Of a stretch of 64,000 nt of DNA, positions 59,743 through 64,000 are shown in pieces. The stretch comes from Agrostemma githago (Eukaryota > Streptophyta > Magnoliopsida > Caryophyllales > Caryophyllaceae). A program made the position numbers and the translations under genes. Position 1 is the stretch's first letter; each line of letters begins with the position of its first letter. The notes below the pieces were generated by a model, which was not told where the DNA came from, did not search any database, and was given only the letters and a program-made list of their open reading frames with translations. The stretch lies in the NCBI GenBank assembly GCA_958450325.1, contig OY288257.1:33932771-33996770 (forward strand), given 5' to 3'.

Positions 59743-61935
59743 TGTAGACACCCACATATGGCTGCCAGGTGTCTATAGAAGTTTCCGACAAACACCCGAT
59801 GATGATCGGACGCAAACGTGCTTTAACATACTCGAATATGGGCTCAAAATCGTTAGTTTCTGGCTTGGGCTTTTTACGGAGTACAAATCTCACCTAACCG
59901 ACCTCAAATTCAGGCCCAGTGGGTCATTTCCAATCAAATAAGACTAATTTGGGTCAAAACCGATACCAAGGGCAAAACCGTCTTTTAACGATCGAGTCAA
60001 ACCCCGGTCAAAGACATAACCGAGGCGGAAAAATCCGTCACGCCACTTCAAAAATCTGACTCGAAGTCAAATACTACACAAATATCAGTTACAAAGTAGG
60101 AATCCTTTCCTATCCAAAGTCGGAATCCTACTCCATCTAAACTGGGTGCAAGTAACCTTTTCCTATCCAAAGACGGAGTCCCACTTCATCTCAACTGGTT
60201 GTTTTCTTCCTTTGCAAGATATCAATCTCCTATCCCAAGTCGTTATTTCATCCTATAAATACCCCACCCTTGCACACACAATTGATACACACAATTCCCG
60301 ACATCAATTACAACATCAACCCACATCATCAAAATTACAACCCGGAATTCCAGCAATACTAGGCATATTATATTTTGATCTTTCCTCTAGAAATCCTATA
60401 GGATTCCCGACCATTCACAACCCGAAATTCTAGGCAATTTTAGGCAAACCATATACAAACCCGAGAGCAAAACTCGCCAAATCCCCTCCCTAACCATACA
60501 CACCATAACTCACCTATATACATCTTAACGCTCCCGCGCCTAGGCCGTTACTACGAGTCTGTTTTCGAGATAATCAAGCATGTAGGTTGAGGGTGTTACA
60601 AATCCCGACTTCTCCCTTTTCTTCTCTTTCTCTCGTCCGTCCGTATTTTTATACGGGTCATCGTCACGTCTTTTCTTTTTTATTTTCTCGTTCCTAATAT
60701 CGATATTATCGTACTATGTTCAATAAAGAGTCGTCCCTAAGGACTCGATATGGACTCTATAGTCGAATATCGGATCTAAAGGAATCAATCATCAAATCAT
60801 GTTAAGCATAATACCGTTGAAGCCGAGTAATTACGATATTACAACGTGGAGGAATTATCTCGTCTTAACAACATTCAAAACGATTTTCTAAACAACTTTT
60901 TTTTACTCCACTCTAAATATCCGATATTGATTCTATAATCAAGCATCGAATATTACGAGTATCAATATTTAAGTCGAGTATAAATTATGCTATATTTGTA
61001 CGCGATTTAACAAAACCGTCGATTTTTCTAAAAACAGTCCCGAGAACAGTCCGCCACGCGAGTCGCACGTGCCTCGTACGAGTCGCATGGCTGAGCGAGT
61101 CGAGCCTTTCTCGCGCAGGTCCCTGAAATCCGTAACATAAAAAAAAAATTCGTCTTAATTCTTCGAACATCTTTTCTTTAACAAAACAGCGGGTTTTTCA
61201 GCATATTTCAGGTCTCGATAAATATTTTCATGACCTCAGTAAACGCGTGCTTAATCCATCACGCGAACTATCTTTGCAAAATCATGCATGCCATCATATT
61301 TACATCTTTTATTCAATTTTGCAAACCGTTGCTAACTTGTTTGTTCATGTTTTTTAGCGATTTCTTTTCTTCATTTGTTTTATTATACTAAAACGAACTT
61401 CGCATGCTAAAACAACTTTGACATTAATTTTAGATGCATTAAATCGACCTAGCAACCGATTCAATTATTCGCATGTTTAGGCAAAACAATGTTTGCATAT
61501 CATTCATCGTATTACTAACGCGCGTATTTCAAAATCAAACGATATCTTAGTAGAGGCCGCTATGTGCGGGCGGGGTTGGGTGTTCTTTGTGAACTTCCCA
61601 ACACGTACCCTCACCCCTTACTCAGAACCTCGGTTTCCGGATGTCCGAAACCGTTGGCACACGAGAGTCATTCAATACACGGTATCCGATAATGTCGGTA
61701 CCGATATCAAAATGCAAAGGGACGAACCCAAAAAACTCTGAAATTGGAATGACCCGTATTTTGTACACGGCCCAGTAAGATATAGAGTGGGTTCGAGCGG
61801 GCCCGAACTCCCACAATGTTCGGTGGCGACTCCAGTTCGATTTAAATTTCAATTCGATCAATCTCATATGGAGATTCATTCGCCTCACCAAACCCGCGCG
61901 TGGCCGCGTTGGGGTGGACCTATGTCATGTCCACA
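59743..61935 (+). repeat. 5' LTR of a second Tat/Ogre-like element
   Basis: About 2.2 kb, from TGTAGACACCCACATATGG to GTCATGTCCACA, with a TATA box at 60254-60261. It shares the start word and some downstream words with the first Tat-like LTR but is a different family. It is inserted in that LTR. The ORFs across it are not coding. Confidence 0.8.
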
Positions 61936-61938
61936 ATT

Positions 61939-61956
61939 TGGCGACTCCGCTGGGGA
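61939..61956 (+). other. Primer-binding site of the second Tat-like element
   Basis: TGGCGACTCCGCTGGGGA four bases after the LTR. This is the type of primer-binding site reported for Tat/Ogre elements (tRNA-Arg class), unlike the tRNA-Asp site of the LARDs. Confidence 0.75.
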
Positions 61957-64000
61957 TTAACTGATGCGTGACTTACCATCGGCATCCTCAGGGTGAGACT
62001 CGAAAAGAAATCGTTTGACTAGTACAATACGCGTTTTAGTTTTACGGTTCATGCATAACCCCATATTTTCCCGGGCCGGTACTGGTGACCGATGTCCCAC
62101 TATACCATTGATGTAGTCCAAATTGGATATGTCAAAAGGTGTTCATAGCCGATTCGTATGGGTTTTACATCATGTTCTAAGCTCAACTCGACTTAGGAAG
62201 TCCGCCCCGATTCTCGGATAGGCTATGTACACTGGTATAAACCCTTTATAGACCGACCGAGACTTAGTATAGAGCATACATGGTGTCATTATAATGTTTG
62301 TGTGACTATATGCTACTTGGTTTCTAAGGTCGTTTTTAAAAAACTGTCATTTTCAAAAATTGCATCCTTTTCAAAATATCCAATTTCAAAACCAGGGACA
62401 TATACCGAATTTAGGATTTACGATTTTACTCAAAATAGCCTATTTCTAGCCGATATTGTGCCCATTTCAAAACTCGAAAATATTTTTGAACTTTCAAACC
62501 CATGGCCCGATACGATTTTCCGTTTTTTTTCGAAAAATCGGGTCCTCCCCTGAATTTTTCGGGCCTTCAAAAAAATCCTATTTCAAAAACTTCCTCTTCT
62601 TAGGACTTCCCGTATTTAGCAGTGTCGGATCGTGTCATAAGTCACCGAGGTCTTTAGCGTCGAAACTCCGTCGAACTTATATCACGGGTTTCCTCCCTAA
62701 CCCAGTCCGCCTTATTTAACTAAGTCAAGGCCCACCTACGTAGGACATACTCCTACAAAGGATGGCCCGTTTACACAATTGAGTCCAAAGTCTGGGGAAT
62801 GTCTCATATGAACCTCCCTTCAAACAGGACCCGGCCCACATAGCTGGATCCCAAAGGAGGTCCACATTTCACAAGTCACCTGTCTAGGAGTCTTTTCCGA
62901 ATCAACCTTTTACAAGGCATAGCCCTATAACAAAAGGTTTGTGGTTCTTACGGCTAAGGGTCACTCGTTCGACACTCGAGTCTTAACAAAATTTTCGATC
63001 CACTTGGGGGCTACCCTTCAGCAAGGCGATCAATCACGGTTGCTCTAAAGGTCATGTCTTACACATGTCTCACGTACCCCACTTTTGAGTCACTTAGATG
63101 TAACACCATCTGAGTCTTTAGTCTTACTCGGGGTTGTCCTCTACCCGAGCAGTCAACCACGGTTACCCTAGAGAGTACCATACGTCCATCCTGCATCGGC
63201 GTCCTTATGATGCCTTCTTCGAGTCGAACCTATGCTACGAACACTCGAGTCACCTAGGGTTAGGTCACCACGGTCGACCTGTCACCCCGGACCGCGTCTA
63301 GTTTGACTCCCCCTCTTGCATTTGCGCAAAGTCGAGTTTAGGCGAGTCGTGGCACCAGTCGTTTTCTCCAATCAAGGACCTTACCAAAAAGAAACAACCA
63401 ACCGAGCATCCGTAAGTCCAGATTTGATTCGAGTCTAAGTCTGAGTTCGAGTCTAGGATACCCTACATCCTCATTTCCAAATCAGAGTCAGAGTCTTTTA
63501 CATTCTGTCCTCTTTTCAAAATTCAATAAAATCAGGTTTTCTATTGCGCATATATGCCTTCCTTATGTGTTTCAAGAACATGATAAACACCATCATACAC
63601 TGTGAGCACATGCACATGACTATTATAGGCACATCTATAATGACTGCAGGAGACCAAGTCCGTGTTTTCCTTTTACCTATTTCGTGTCTGGTATAGAAAA
63701 GCCACATAACTACCTTTAGCAGGAGCGGTATCAAATCCTATGACAAATCTAGGTAGTCTCCTAGTTTGGGTTCAAGACGGGAGGCAAGCCCAGTTCCCAC
63801 AACAAACACCCATCCAATAAGATCAACCAATCCCTGTACCTTAGGTGTTAGTCTGATCGACATGAAAAAGAGAAAAAAGTTGGAAAAAAAAAATCAAAAG
63901 TCCAAAAAAAAAGAGGCCAAAATAAAAGAGCTGGTCATCATCAAAAAAAGGCATCCACGACCAAAACGGTCAACTCAAATGAAGAATCCCATGACCCGGG
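61957..64000 (+). mobile_element. Second Tat-like element, 5' untranslated interior (partial)
   Basis: Leader region after the primer-binding site. It has no long ORF in the plus orientation before the window ends. Ogre/Tat elements have long leaders before gag, so coding may start beyond 64000. Purine-rich sequence with many A runs occurs near 63870-63950. Confidence 0.6.

Noticed and set aside
61493..62719. ORFs in and after the second Tat-like LTR
   Set aside because: They lie in LTR and leader sequence, are short, and show no Gag or other domain.

Overview
This is a nuclear plant genome window, dominated by transposable elements. The evidence is multi-exon genes with GT/AG introns, Ulp1-type and F-box genes, CACTA, hAT and Stowaway elements, and stacked Ty3/gypsy LTR retrotransposons with plant tRNA primer-binding sites. 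The recurring word ACTCCGTAT is common in core Caryophyllales (beet, spinach, quinoa, Silene), so I would guess that order, with low confidence. No bacterial-type operon, CRISPR array or rRNA gene is present.

1-15.4 kb, plus strand: an F-box-like ORF, then a tandem pair of 14-exon genes for Ulp1-like cysteine proteases. Gene 1 is 1655-6790 and gene 2 is 7495-12969. By my splice model gene 2 is fully open (about 1242 codons). Gene 1 is open except for one extra A in a 10-A run. A TGTACAT-rich minisatellite of about 66 bp fills their introns and flanks. Downstream lie a 197-bp tandem repeat that carries a perfect 30-bp-arm hairpin, and a 330-bp tandem duplication.

15.4-28.5 kb: a transposon graveyard. 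Three long elements sit next to (TA)n or (GA)n tracts and share one architecture: degenerate long terminal inverted repeats, CT-rich and GA-rich flanks, and central arrays of GTAAC/GTTAC-type units. A 913-bp hAT element with a perfect 8-bp target duplication is nested in a MITE. A Stowaway MITE and a chromovirus pol fragment follow. A 6.3-kb CACTA element carries four in-frame exons of a RUVBL1 (RIN1/pontin) gene, an F-box fragment on the opposite strand, and an unrecognised two-exon 3' end.

28.7-64 kb: nested LTR retrotransposons. A truncated LARD-type element (D) is interrupted by a Tat/Ogre-like element with LTRs at 30599 and 58714. Inside that element are a truncated LARD (C) with a 271-bp TRIM in its LTR, and an antisense plant-mobile-domain (PMD) gene. 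LARD-A (38760-54681, TSD ATCAA) has split one PMD exon. LARD-A is in turn split by its own relative LARD-B (41531-49431, TSD GTCAT/GTCGT). LARD-B keeps an intact 441-aa ORF with a Tyr/Gln/Pro-rich N-terminus. A second Tat-like element starts at 59743 inside the first one's 3' LTR and runs off the window.

The parts most likely to repay follow-up are the (TA)n-associated transposon family, the gene-capturing CACTA, the LARD ORF with its palindrome-rich promoter modules, and the hairpin minisatellite. Exon and element boundaries were read by eye and no database search was possible.
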